Shown here one piece after another: positions 32,101 to 44,695 of a stretch of DNA of 64,000 nt; the stretch's first letter is position 1; each line of letters begins with the position of its first letter. Source of the DNA: Streptomyces tuirus. GTDB taxonomy: Bacteria; Actinomycetota; Actinomycetes; Streptomycetales; Streptomycetaceae. The position numbers and the translations under genes were made by a program. The notes beneath the pieces were generated by a model, which worked only from the letters and a program-made list of their open reading frames with translations, made no database searches and was not told the origin of the DNA. The stretch is from NCBI GenBank assembly GCA_018195615.1, contig JAGTPG010000001.1:124001-188000 (forward strand), read 5' to 3'.

Positions 32101-35100
32101 CGGGCAGGCGCGCGATCAGCTCTGCCGGGCTGGACGACTCGAACACGGTCCGGATCGGCACCTCGACACCCAGAGTGGTGCGAATGCGGCTGACGAGGCG
32201 TGCCGCGAGCAGGGAGTCGCCGCCCAGCTCGAAGAAGCTGTCGTCCATTCCGACCCGTTCCAGGCCGAGGACTTCGGCGAAGACGGTTGCGAGCGTTTCC
32301 TCGGTCTGGGTCGTGGGGCCCGGTACTCCTTGGTGGTGACGTCGGGTTCTGGCAGGGCGGCCCGGTCCAACTTGCCGTTCGCCATCAGGGGGAGGCGTTC
32401 GAGCATGGCGAACGCGGACGGGACCATGAACTCCGGCAGCCGGTCCGCGACGAACCGCCGCAACTCAGCGATCGTGACACCCGTTCCGATGTCGACGGGG
32501 ACGACGTATCCCACGAGCCTCGTCTCGCCACCACGGCCCTCGCGGGCGATGACGGCGGCTTGGGTGATAGCGGGGTGGGAGGTGAGGACCGACTCGACTT
32601 CCGCCGGCTCGATGCGAACGCCGTGGACCTTCACCTGCGCGTCCGCGCGGCCCACGTACTCCAGTACCCCATCAGCCGTCCACCGGGCGAGGTCGCCAGT
32701 GCGATACATACGAGCACCGGCCGGACCGAACGGGTCAGCGACGTAGCGCTCCGCAGTCAGACCCGCACGGCCCAGATAGCCCCGGCTGATAGCACCCGCG
32801 ACATACAACTCCCCCACCACACCCGCAGGCACCGGAACCAGACCCGGCCCCAGAACGTAGGTACGCATGTTCGCCAGCGGCACACCGATCGGCACACCAC
32901 CTCCACCCCTCCAGCCCTCAGGAAGGACGAAGGTCGAGGCATAGAAGCTTTCGGTCTGCCCGTAGGCATTCACCACCCGCGTGCCGGGCAGAGCCTCACG
33001 GACCCGTTCCACCAGCGCACCGGACAGACCCTCACCCGCGAACACCAGCGTGCCGATCTCCACCCGACCCGACACGGTGTCCAACAGCTCACCGAACACC
33101 GACGGAACCGTATGGATGAGCCCCGCTCGCACACTCCCGTCCGTGTGGACGCGCTCACCCAGAACCAGAACATCACGGACGACCTCAACCGTCGCACCCC
33201 GGCTCAGGCCCGCGAACACCTCGAACACAGACACATCGAAATTGACCGAGCTCGTCGACCACAGCGACGACCCCGCCCCGATGCCGAACGCATCGGCCAA
33301 CGCACCGACACCATTCACCACACCACCATGGGTGACCACAACACCCTTCGGCGTGCCAGACGAACCCGACGTATACATCACATACGCCGCGTGGTCCCAA
33401 CCCACCGACACACCACAACCAGAAGCGCCACCAGCCTCCCAGTCAAACTCATCCACCAGCACCCGCGGCAGCCCACCCAACGGCAGACCACCCACCACAT
33501 CACCGTGAGTGATCACCACATCCGGAGCAGCATCCCCAAGCACGAAACTCAAACGGTCACTGGGATAGCGCGGATCGACCGGCACATACGCAGCACCCGA
33601 CTTCAGCACCGCCAACAGCACCACGGGCAGATCCACCGACCGCGGCAACGCCACCGCAACCCGCGACTCCACCCCCACACCCAGCCGCAGCAGACAACGC
33701 GCCAGCCGGTTCGCCCGGCCATCCAACTCCCCATACGTCAGCGAACGCTCACCATCAATCACAGCCACCGCATCCGGTGAAGCAGCCACCTGCCGCTCCA
33801 CCAGACCCGCCACCGACACCACCGGCACATCGGCCACCGTGTCATTCACCCCGGCCACCAACCGCTCACGCTCGTCGGGCAGCAGGACGTCAATGCTGCT
33901 GAGGAGCCGGTTCGGGTTGCTGGTGAGTTGGTCGAGGATGTGGGTGAGGCGGTGGGCGATCTGGTGTGCGAGGTGGTGGTCGATGACGCCTTGTTGGTAT
34001 TGGAGGGTGAGGCGGAGGTGGGGTTCGGCGGTTGCGGTGAGGGTGAGGGGGTAGTGGGAGCCGGCGTAGGGGCGGATGCCGGTGATGTGGATTCCGGCTG
34101 TGGTGGTGGCGTGGGTGAGGGCTGCCCGGTCGATGGGATAGGACTCGAAGACGACGAGGGTGTCGAAGAGTGTGTTGACGCCGAGGTGTTGCTGGATGTC
34201 GGCGAGGGCGTGGTGGTGGTGGTGGTCGAGGAGGGTGCTTTGGTGGTGTTGGAGGGTGGTCAGGAGTTGGGTGGTGGTGTGGTGGGGGGTGTGCTGGACG
34301 CGGACGGGGAGGGTGTTGATGAACATGCCGACCATGTCGTCGATGCCGGGGAGGTCGGCGGGGCGTCCGGAGACGGTGGCGCCGAAGAGGATGTCGTTGT
34401 GGCCGGTGAGGTGGGTCAGGAGGATGGACCAGGCGCCTTGGACGAGGGTGTTGAGGGTGATGCCGTGGTGGGCGGCGTGGCGGGAGAGGGTGGGGGCGTC
34501 GGGGACGGTGACGTCGATGTTGCCGATGCCGGTGCCGGTGGCAGTGGTGTGTGGGGTGGCACCGGTTTGTGTGGTGGTGGGGAGGAGGAGGGTGGGTTGG
34601 GCGCCGGTGAGGGCGTTGGTCCAGGCGGTTTGGGTGGTGTGGGGGTCTTGCTGGGTGAGCCAGGTGAGGTAGTCGCGGTAGGGGCGGCGGTGGGGCAGGG
34701 GGGTGTGGGGGTTGGTGTAGAGGGTGAGCAGGTCGCGCATGAGCAGGGGCAGGGACCAGCCGTCGAAGAGGGCGTGGTGTGCGGTCAGGACGAGTTCGCT
34801 GCGGTCGTGGCCGGTCAGTAGCAGGGTGAGGCGGAGCAGGGGTGCGGTGGCGGGGGTGAAGTGGGTGGCCCGGTCACGGGCCAGGAAGTCCTCGAAGGCG
34901 GCGCTGGATGTGGCGGGGTCCATGTCGCGCAGGTCGATGACCTGCCAGGGCAGGGTGACCGCTTGGGGGATGACCTGGACGGGATCGCCCTGCGCGGTCG
35001 TGACGAACGCGGCACGCAGATTCGAGTGCCGGTGGAGGAGTGTTTGGGCTGCGGTGTGCAGGCGTGCGGGGTCGACGGGTCCGTTCAGGTGGAAGGCCAT

Positions 35101-36905
35101 CTGCATGTGGTAGGCGTCGAAGCCGGTGCCGGCGAGCAGGGTGTGGAAGAGCAGCCCGGACTGCACCGTGGTCACCGGCCACACATCGTCCAGGGGCCCG
35201 TAGGTGTCTTCCCAGGAGTCGATGTCGCTCTGGGCCACGCTGACCAGGGACAGATCGGAAGGAGTCAGACCGCCCGCGCCCTGGGTGCGGGTATGGCCGG
35301 TGATACCCCTCAGGGCCTGGCACCAGTCCTGGGCCAGGGCGTGCACCTCACCACGGTCGAGCAGGCCGGTGGGGAAGGAGAACATCGCGGTCAGGGCCGG
35401 GCCCTGGCCGGTGTCGGTGACCAGCGCGTTGATCTCCACAGCGGACAGGGCGGGCATGTCCGCATCCGGTGCCGCGACCAGCTCACCGACCCCCGTGATG
35501 GGGGTGAAGCCGTGCCCGCGCAGGTCGGCGGGCATGTCCGCGGCCGAGACCCGCCCCAGATAGTTGAACCCGATCTGCGGGGCGGGCAGGGCGGCCAGAA
35601 CCGGCCCGGTGCCGGCGTTGAGGTGGCGCAGCAGCCCATAGCCCATGCCTTGTCCGGCACCGCCCGCAACTGCTCCTTGACCCGCTTCACCGCCAGCCCC
35701 GCAGCCGGCCCCCGGCCAGGGCCTGATCCACATCACAGCCACTGACGTCCAGACGGACCGGATACATGCTGGTGAACCAGCCCACCGTGCGCGACACATC
35801 CGCACCCGGCACCACTACCTCTTCACGCCCATGACCCTCCAACCGCACCAACACCCCACCACCACCGGCATCAGTGCCGGCATCAGTGCTGGCATCAGTG
35901 CTGGCATCAGTGCTCCGGTGTCGGGTGTGGTGCCGGCTGACGGCCAGGGCCAGCGCGGTGAGCAGGACATCATCGACGCCACCGTGGAAGGCGGCCGGGA
36001 CGGTGGTCAGCAGGGCGCCGGTGACGGTGGGATCGACCTCAACACGGACGGTGTCCACCGTCGCCATCACATCCACCACCGGATCCGGCCGCCGCGAACC
36101 CAGCACCGGATCCGGCCCACCCAGCATCTCCTGCCACACCGACAACTCCGCCGCCCGCTCAGCGGTGTTCGCCTCATCGGCCAGCGCATGACTCCAGCGG
36201 CGCAGTGACGTGCCCACCCCGTCCAGCACGGCGGGCCGGCCCGCCCGCACCTGACTCCAGGCCGCCGCCAGATCCGGCACCAGGATCCGCCACGACACCC
36301 CGTCGACAGCCAGATGATGCAACACCATCAGCAAACGCCCGGCCCGCTCACGGCCCGCGTCGAACCACACGAACCGGGCCATCACCCCACCAGCCGGGTC
36401 CAGCAGCCCCGCCGCACCATCCAGCTCCGCCTCAGCCACGGCCCGCCAGCGCTCGTCCCAGACACCGTCACACACCACCCGCCGCACCAGCGAAGCCACC
36501 GCAACCGTCCCGGCTCCGCCACGACCAGACCGGCCCCCTCACCCCCCACAACCAGACGCGCCCGCAGCACATCATGCCGATCCACCACCGCAGCCAACGT
36601 CCCCACCAGCCCGGCCTCATCCACACCGAGCGGCAGCTCAAGACAGGCAGACATGTTGTAACGGTCGTATCCACCACCGAGTCCCAGGAGGTAGTGGCCC
36701 GCCGGAGGCAGCGGCAGCCAGCCATTGCCGCCGCCCTCCAGCTCCTCCAGCACACGCACAGCCGTCCCGGTGCTCTCCTGGGCGAGACGAGCCAGCTCAG
36801 CCACCGTCCGGGACTCGAAGATCTGCCGCGGCGTGACCTCCACACCCCGCGCCCGCGCCCGCGCCACCACCTGAATCGACCGGATACTGTCACCACCCAC
36901 CGCAA
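29035..36905. repeat. Direct repeat, unit A (about 7.87 kb; NRPS modules)
   Basis: One period of a tandem direct repeat in the giant NRPS, running from the PCP5 boundary through C5, A4 and C4 to the E3/PCP3 boundary. Matching landmarks recur about 7,871-7,873 bases further right in the left half and 7,791 bases further right at the far end. The identity extends to silent positions. This unit has long open frames. Confidence 0.85.
32110..35260 (-). other. Giant NRPS module 4: C(DCL)-A-PCP
   Basis: C4 (about 35230-33870) has H-H-A-L-F-D-G and a run of five His codons near 34210. A4 (about 33830-32340) reads D-V-F-H-V-A-A-Y-A in the pocket, with [11 protein letters not shown] and N-A-Y-G-Q-T-E. 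One missing base near 32317 shifts the frame before PCP4 (about 32310-32110, F-F-E-L-G-G-D-S-L). Apart from that the frame is clean. Expected to add an L-Piz-like residue. Confidence 0.8.
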
Positions 36906-39900
36906 AGAAGTCGTCGTCCATTCCGACCCGTTCCAGGCCGAGGACTTCGGCGAAGACGGTTGCGAGCGTTTCCTCGTCTGGTCGTGGGGGCCCGGTACTC
37001 CTTGGTGGTGACGTCGGTTCGGGCAGGGCGGCCCGGTCCAGCTTCCCGTTGGCCATCAGGGGAAGGCGTTCGAGCATCACGAACGCGGACGGGACCATGA
37101 ACTCCGGCAGCCGGTCCGCGACGAACCGCCGCAGTTCAGCGACCGTGACACCCGCGTGCACGTCGATGTCCAGCTCACCGCTGGCACTGATGTCGACCGC
37201 GCCGTCCGACGGGACGACATATCCGATTAGGCGGGTGGTCCCGCCGCTTTCATGGGTGATGACGGCGGCTTGGGTGATAGCGGGGTGGGAGGTGAGGACC
37301 GACTCGACTTCCGCCGGCTCGATGCGAACGCCGTGGACCTTCACCTGCGCGTCCGCGCGGCCCACGTACTCCAGTACCCCATCAGCCGTCCACCGGGCGA
37401 GGTCGCCAGTGCGATACATACGAGCACCGGCCGGACCGAACGGGTCAGCGACGTAGCGCTCCGCAGTCAGACCCGCACGGCCCAGATAGCCCCGGCTGAT
37501 AGCACCCGCGACATACAACTCCCCCACCACACCCGCAGGCACCGGAACCAGACCCGGCCCCAGAACGTAGGTACGCATGTTCGCCAGCGGCACACCGATC
37601 GGCACACCACCTCCACCCTCCAGCCCTCAGGAAGGACGAAGGTCGAGGCATAGAAGCTTTCGGTCTGCCCGTAGGCATTCACCACCCGCGTGCCGGGCAG
37701 AGCCTCACGGACCCGTTCCACCAGCGCACCGGACAGACCCTCACCCGCGAACACCAGCGTGCCGATCTCCACCCGACCCGACACGGTGTCCAACAGCTCA
37801 CCGAACACCGACGGAACCGTATGGATGAGCCCCGCTCGCACACTCCCGTCCGTGTGGACGCGCTCACCAGAACCAGAACATCACGGACGACCTCAACCGT
37901 CGCACCCCGGCTCAGGCCCGCGAACACTCGAACACAGACACATCGAAATTGACCGAGCTCGTCGACCACAGCGACGACCCCGCCCCGATGCCGAACGCAT
38001 CGGCCAACGCACCGACACCATTCACCACACCACCATGGGTGACCACAACACCCTTCGGCGTGCCAGACGAACCCGACGTATACATCACATACGCCGCGTG
38101 GTCCCAACCCACCGACACACCACAACCAGAAGCGCCACCAGCCTCCCAGTCAAACTCATCCACCAGCACCCGCGGCAGCCCACCCAACGGCAGACCACCC
38201 ACCACATCACCGTGAGTGATCACCACATCCGGAGCAGCATCCCCAAGCACGAAACTCAAACGGTCACTGGATAGCGCGGATCGACCGGCACATACGCAGC
38301 ACCCGACTTCAGCACCGCCAACAGCACCACGGGCAGATCCACCGACCGCGCAACGCCACCGCAACCCGCGACTCCACCCCCACACCCAGCCGCAGCAGAC
38401 AACGCGCCAGCCGGTTCGCCCGGCCATCCAACTCCCCATACGTCAGCGAACGCTCACCATCAATCACAGCCACCGCATCCGGTGAAGCAGCCACCTGCCG
38501 CTCCACCAGACCGCCACCGACACCACCGGCACATCGGCCACCGTGTCATTCACCCCGGCCACCAACCGCTCACGCTCGTCGGCAGCCAGCACGTCCACCG
38601 CACCGACCCGCACACCGGGCTCGGCAACCACCTGCCGCACCACCCGCACGAACCGCGCCGCGATCTCCACCGCCGACCCACGGTCGAACAAATCCGTCGC
38701 GAACTCCAGGTCACCCTGCACGATGCGCCCGACCGGGCCGTGCAGTACGGCCAGGTTGAGGGACAGGTCGAACTTGGCCGTGCCGTCGCGGCCGGTTCGA
38801 CAGAGACCTGAAGTCCGGGCATGTCGAGGTCGGGCCGGATGTCGTTCTGCCAGGCGCACATCACCTGGAACAGCGGCTGATAGGCCGTGGACCGCTCGGG
38901 GTTGAGCAGCTCCACCAGCCGCTCGAACGGCAGATCCTGGTTGTCGTAAGCGGTCAGCGCCTTCGCACGCACCCGCTCCAGCAGTTCGTCGAACGTCGGA
39001 TTGCCCGACAGATCCACCCGCAACACCCACGTGTTGGCGAAGAAGCCGACCAGGTCGGCCAGCGCCTCGTCCGTCCGGCCCGCGATCGGCGAGCCGATCG
39101 GCACGTCATCCCCACTGCCACTGATGCAGCAGCACCGCGAGCGCCGACTGGAACACCATCGACACCGTGACGTCGCACTCTGCGGCAAGATTCTCCACCG
39201 CGAGGAGAAGGGAGGGTCGAGAGTGAAGTCGACCGTGTCGCCACGGTGACTGGCCCTGGCCGGACGGGGTCGTCGTCGGCAACGGTAACGGCGCCGGTAC
39301 GTCGGCCAGTTCCGAAGTCCAGTAGTCGCGCTGTAGGGCCGCCAGGCTGTTCGGGTCGGACTCGTCGCCCAACAGCTCCTGTGCCACAGCGTGTAGTCGC
39401 CGTACTGCACCGGGAGCGCCTCCCAGCCGGGCTCCCTCCCCTCACGGCGCGCTGTGTACGCGCCGATCAGGTCGCCGGCCAGGGGACCGCCGAGGCACCG
39501 TCGCCGGCGATGTGATGGACGACCAGGACGAGCACGTGCTCGTCGTCGGAGATCCGCAACAGCAGGGCTCGCAGCGGGAATTCCGCGGCGAGGTCGAATC
39601 CGCGGACACGACCTCCTCGATCGCGTCGGACACGTGTGTGTGCCACGACGTCCACGACAGGCACGTTCACGGACACCTTGTCCACCGCAGAACCCGCTGG
39701 AACGGCACGCCGTTCTCGTCCTCGAAGAAACAGCGTCCGCAGCTCTTGTGCCGGACCACCACGTCCCGCACCGCGGCCGCCATCGCATCCGTGTCCAGAT
39801 CACCGGAAAGCGAAAGACGGCAGGGATGTTGTACGTCGCGGAGGGTCCCTCGAACCGGTGGATGAACCACAACCGGCGCTGCGCGAACGACAACGGCAAC

Positions 39901-39950
39901 TGGTCGGGCGCGGCTCGACGCGCCGCAGTGGGGCGAACCCGCGGTCCCTC
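35270..39950 (-). other. Giant NRPS module 3: C(LCL)-A-PCP-E, heavily error-laden
   Basis: C3 (about 39920-38560, H-H-I-A-G-D-G), A3 (about 38510-37010), PCP3 (about 36990-36770, F-F-A-V-G-G-D-S-I) and E3 (about 36750-35270, H-H-L-A-V-D-G). The E half is clean apart from the shared five-C break near 35708 and one lost C near 35648, while C and A carry scattered one-base losses. It is the sister of module 5. Same pocket residues as A1. Expected to give a D-configured Piz-like residue. Confidence 0.65.
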
Positions 39951-42900
39951 GGCAGGCGCGCGATCAGCTCTGCCGGGCTGGACGACTCGAACACGGTCCG
40001 GATCGGCACCTCGACACCCAGAGTGGTGCGAATGCGGCTGACGAGGCGTGCCGCGAGCAGGGAGTCGCCGCCAGCTCGAAGAAGCTGTCGTCCATTCCGA
40101 CCCGTTCCAGGCCGAGGACTTCGGCGAAGACGGTTGCGAGCGTTTCCTCGGTCTGGGTCGTGGGGCCCGGTACTCCTTGGTGGTGACGTCGGGTTCTGGC
40201 AGGGCGGCCCGGTCCAACTTGCCGTTCGCCATCAGGGGAGCGTTCGAGCATGGCGAACGCGACGGGACCATGAACTCCGGCAGCCGGTCCGCGACGAACC
40301 GCCGCACTCAGCGATCGTGACACCCGTTCGATGTCGACGGGGACGACGTATCCCACGAGCCTCGTCTCGCCACCACGGCCCTCGCGGGCGATGACGGCGG
40401 CTTGGGTGATAGCGGGGTGGAGGTGAGGACCGACTCGACTTCCGCCGGCTCGATGCGAACGCGTGGACCTTCACCTGCGCGTCGCGCGGCCCACGTACTC
40501 CAGTACCCCATCAGCCGTCCACCGGCGAGGTCGCCAGTGCGATACATACGAGCACCGGCCGGACCGAACGGGTCAGCGACGTAGCGCTCCGCAGTCAGAC
40601 CCGCACGGCCCAGATAGCCCCGGCTGATAGCACCCGCGACATACAACTCCCACCACACCCGCAGGCACCGGAACCAGACCCGGGCCCCAGAACGTAGTAC
40701 GCATGTTCGCCAGCGGCACACGATCGGCACACCACCTCCACCCCTCCAGCCCTCAGAAGACGAAGTCGAGGCATAGAAGCTTTCGGTCTGCCCGTAGGCA
40801 TTCACCACCCGCGTGCCGGGCAGAGCCTCACGGACCCGTTCCACCAGCGCACCGGACAGACCCTCACCCGCGAACACCAGCGTGCCGATCTCCACCCGAC
40901 CCGACACGGTGTCAACAGCTCACCGAACACCGACGAACCGTATGGATGAGCCGCGCTCGCACACTCCCGTCCGTGTGGACGCGCTCACCCAGAACCAGAA
41001 CATACGGACGACCTCAACCGTCGCACCCGGCTCAGGCCCGCGAACACCTCGACACAGACACATCGAAATTGACCGAGCTCGTCGACCACAGCGACGACCC
41101 CGCCCGATGCCGAACGCATCGGCCAACGCACCGACACCATTCACACACCACCATGGGTGACCACAACACCCTTCGGCGTGCCAGACGAACCCGACGTATA
41201 CTCACATACGCCGCGTGGTCCAACCCACCGACACACCACAACCAGAAGCGCCACCAGCCTCCCAGTCAAACTCATCCACCAGCACCCGCGGCAGCCACCC
41301 AACGGCAGACCACCCACCACATCACCGTGAGTGATCACCACATCCGGAGCAGCATCCCAAGCACGAAACTCAAACGGTCACTGGATAGCGCGGATCGACC
41401 GGCACATACGCAGCACCCGACTTCAGCACCGCACAGCACCACGGGCAGATCACCGACGCGGCAACGCCACCGCAACCCGCGACTCCACCCCACACCCAGC
41501 CGCAGCAGACAACGCGCCAGCCGGTTCGCCGGCCATCCAACTCCCCATACGTCAGCGAACGCTCACCATCAATCACAGCCACCGCATCGGTGAAGCAGCC
41601 ACCTGCCGCTCCACCAGACCCGCCACCGACACACCGGCACATCGGCACCGTGTCATTCACCCCGCCACAACCGCTCACGCTCGTCGGGCAGCAGGACGTC
41701 AATGCTGCTGAGGAGCCGGTTCGGGTTGCTGGTGAGTTGGTCGAGGATGTGGGTGAGGCGGTGGGCGATCTGGTGTGCGAGGTGTGGTCGATGACGCCTT
41801 GTTGGTATTGGAGGGTGAGGCGGAGGTGGGGTTCGCGGTTGCGGTGAGGGTGAGGGGTAGTGGAGCCGGCGTAGGGGCGGATGCCGGTGATGTGGATTCC
41901 GGCTGTGGTGGTGGCGTGGGTGAGGGCTGCCCGGTCGATGGATAGGACTCGAAGACGACGAGGGTGTCGAAGAGTGTGTTGACGCCGAGGTGTTGCTGGA
42001 TGTCGGCGAGGGCGTGGTGGTGGTGGTGGTCGAGGAGGGTGCTTTGGTGGTGTTGGAGGGTGGTCAGGAGTTGGTGGTGGTGTGGTGGGGGTGTGCTGGA
42101 CGCGGACGGGAGGGTGTTGATGAACATGCCGACCATGTCGTCGATGCCGGGAGGTCGGCGGGCGTCGGAGACGGTGGCGCCGAAGAGGATGTCGTTGTGG
42201 CCGGTGAGGTGGGTCAGGAGGATGGACCAGGCGCCTTGGACGAGGGTGTTGAGGGTGATGCCGTGGTGGGCGGCGTGGCGGGAGAGGGTGGGGGCGTCGG
42301 GGACGGTGACGTCGATGTTGCCGATGCCGGTGCCGGTGGCAGTGGTGTGTGGGGTGGCACCGGTTTGTGTGGTGGTGGGAGGAGGAGGGTGGGTTGGGCG
42401 CCGGTGAGGGCGTTGGTCAGGCGGTTTGGGTGGTGTGGGGGTCTTGCTGGTGAGCCAGGTGAGGTAGTCGCGGTAGGGGCGGCGGTGGGGCAGGGGGGTG
42501 GGGGTTGGTGTAGAGGGTGAGCAGGTCGCGCATGAGCAGGGCAGGGACCAGCCGTCGAAGAGGGCGTGGTGTGCGGTCAGGACGAGTTCGCTGCGGTCGT
42601 GGCCGGTCAGTAGCAGGTGAGGCGGAGCAGGGGTGCGGTGGCGGGGGTGAAGTGGGTGGCCCGGTCACGGGCCAGGAAGTCCTCGAAGGCGGCGCTGGAT
42701 GTGGCGGGGTCCATGTCGCGCAGGTCGATGACCTGCCAGGGCAGGGTGACCGCTTGGGGGATGACCTGGACGGGATCGCCCTGCGCGGTCGTGACGAACG
42801 CGGCACGCAGATTCGAGTGCCGGTGGAGGAGTGTTTGGGCTGCGGTGTGCAGGCGTGCGGGGTCGACGGGTCCGTTCAGGTGGAAGGCCATCTGCATGTG

Positions 42901-44695
42901 GTAGGCGTCGAAGCCGGTGCCGGCGAGCAGGGTGTGGAAGAGCAGCCCGGACTGCACCGTGGTCACCGGCCACACATCGTCCAGGGGCCCGTAGGTGTCT
43001 TCCCAGGAGTCGATGTCGCTCTGGGCCACGCTGACCAGGGACAGATCGGAAGGAGTCAGACCGCCCGCGCCCTGGGTGCGGGTATGGCCGGTGATACCCC
43101 TCAGGGCCTGGCACCAGTCCTGGGCCAGGGCGTGCACCTCACCACGGTCGAGCAGGCCGGTGGGGAAGGAGAACATCGCGGTCAGGGCCGGGCCCTGGCC
43201 GGTGTCGGTGACCAGCGCGTTGATCTCCACAGCGGACAGGGCGGGCATGTCCGCATCCGGTGCCGCGACCAGCTCACCGACCCCCGTGATGGGGGTGAAG
43301 CCGTGCCCGCGCAGGTCGGCGGGCATGTCCGCGGCCGAGACCCGCCCCAGATAGTTGAACCCGATCTGCGGGGCGGGCAGGGCGGCCAGAACCGGCCGGT
43401 GCCGGCGTTGAGGTGGCGCAGCAGCCCATAGCCCATGCCCTTGTCCGGCACCGCCCGCAACTGCTCCTTGACCCGCTTCACCGCCAGCCCCGCAGCCGGC
43501 CCCCGGCCAGGGCCTGATCCACATCACAGCCACTGACGTCCAGACGGACCGGATACATGCTGGTGAACCAGCCCACCGTGCGCGACACATCCGCACCCGG
43601 CACCACTACCTCTTCACGCCCATGACCCTCCAACCGCACCAACACCCCACCACCACCGGCATCAGTGCCGGCATCAGTGCTGGCATCAGTGCTGGCATCA
43701 GTGCTCCGGTGTCGGGTGTGGTGCCGGCTGACGGCCAGGGCCAGCGCGGTGAGCAGGACATCATCGACGCCACCGTGGAAGGCGGCCGGGACGGTGGTCA
43801 GCAGGGCGCCGGTGACGGTGGGATCGACCTCAACACGGACGGTGTCCACCGTCGCCATCACATCCACCACCGGATCCGGCCGCCGCGAACCCAGCACCGG
43901 ATCCGGCCCACCCAGCATCTCCTGCCACACCGACAACTCCGCCGCCCGCTCAGCGGTGTTCGCCTCATCGGCCAGCGCATGACTCCAGCGGCGCAGTGAC
44001 GTGCCCACCCCGTCCAGCACGGCGGGCCGGCCCGCCCGCACCTGACTCCAGGCCGCCGCCAGATCCGGCACCAGGATCCGCCACGACACCCCGTCGACAG
44101 CCAGATGATGCAACACCATCAGCAAACGCCCGGCCCGCTCACGGCCCGCGTCGAACCACACGAACCGGGCCATCACCCCACCAGCCGGGTCCAGCAGCCC
44201 CGCCGCACCATCCAGCTCCGCCTCAGCCACGGCCCGCCAGCGCTCGTCCCAGACACCGTCACACACCACCCGCCGCACCAGCGAAGCCACCGCAACCGTC
44301 CCCGGCTCCGCCACGACCAGACCGGCCCCCTCACCCCCCACAACCAGACGCGCCCGCAGCACATCATGCCGATCCACCACCGCAGCCAACGTCCCCACCA
44401 GCCCGGCCTCATCCACACCGAGCGGCAGCTCAAGACAGGCAGACATGTTGTAACGGTCGTATCCACCACCGAGTCCCAGGAGGTAGTGGCCCGCCGGAGG
44501 CAGCGGCAGCCAGCCATTGCCGCCGCCCTCCAGCTCCTCCAGCACACGCACAGCCGTCCCGGTGCTCTCCTGGGCGAGACGAGCCAGCTCAGCCACCGTC
44601 CGGGACTCGAAGATCTGCCGCGGCGTGACCTCCACACCCCGCGCCCGCGCCCGCGCCACCACCTGAATCGACCGGATACTGTCACCACCCACCGC
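36906..44695. repeat. Direct repeat, unit B (about 7.79 kb; deletion-rich copy)
   Basis: The second period, adjacent to and near-identical with unit A, but net about 80 bases shorter. The losses are scattered single bases, mostly in G or C runs, concentrated at about 36.96-42.62 kb and nearly absent right of 42.63 kb. Repeat identity ends near 44,700 inside PCP1. Such a sharp-edged zone of one-base losses looks like poorly corrected reads in a repeat. Confidence 0.8.
39970..43060 (-). other. Giant NRPS module 2: C(DCL)-A-PCP, heavily error-laden
   Basis: C2 (about 43020-41680), A2 (about 41650-40190) and PCP2 (about 40160-39970, F-F-E-L) are recognisable piece by piece in shifting frames. 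It is the sister of module 4 and nearly identical to it, but dozens of single bases are missing, so no frame stays open for long. H-H-A-L-F-D-G and the A-domain core motifs are all legible. Expected to add an L-configured Piz-like residue if functional. Confidence 0.65.
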
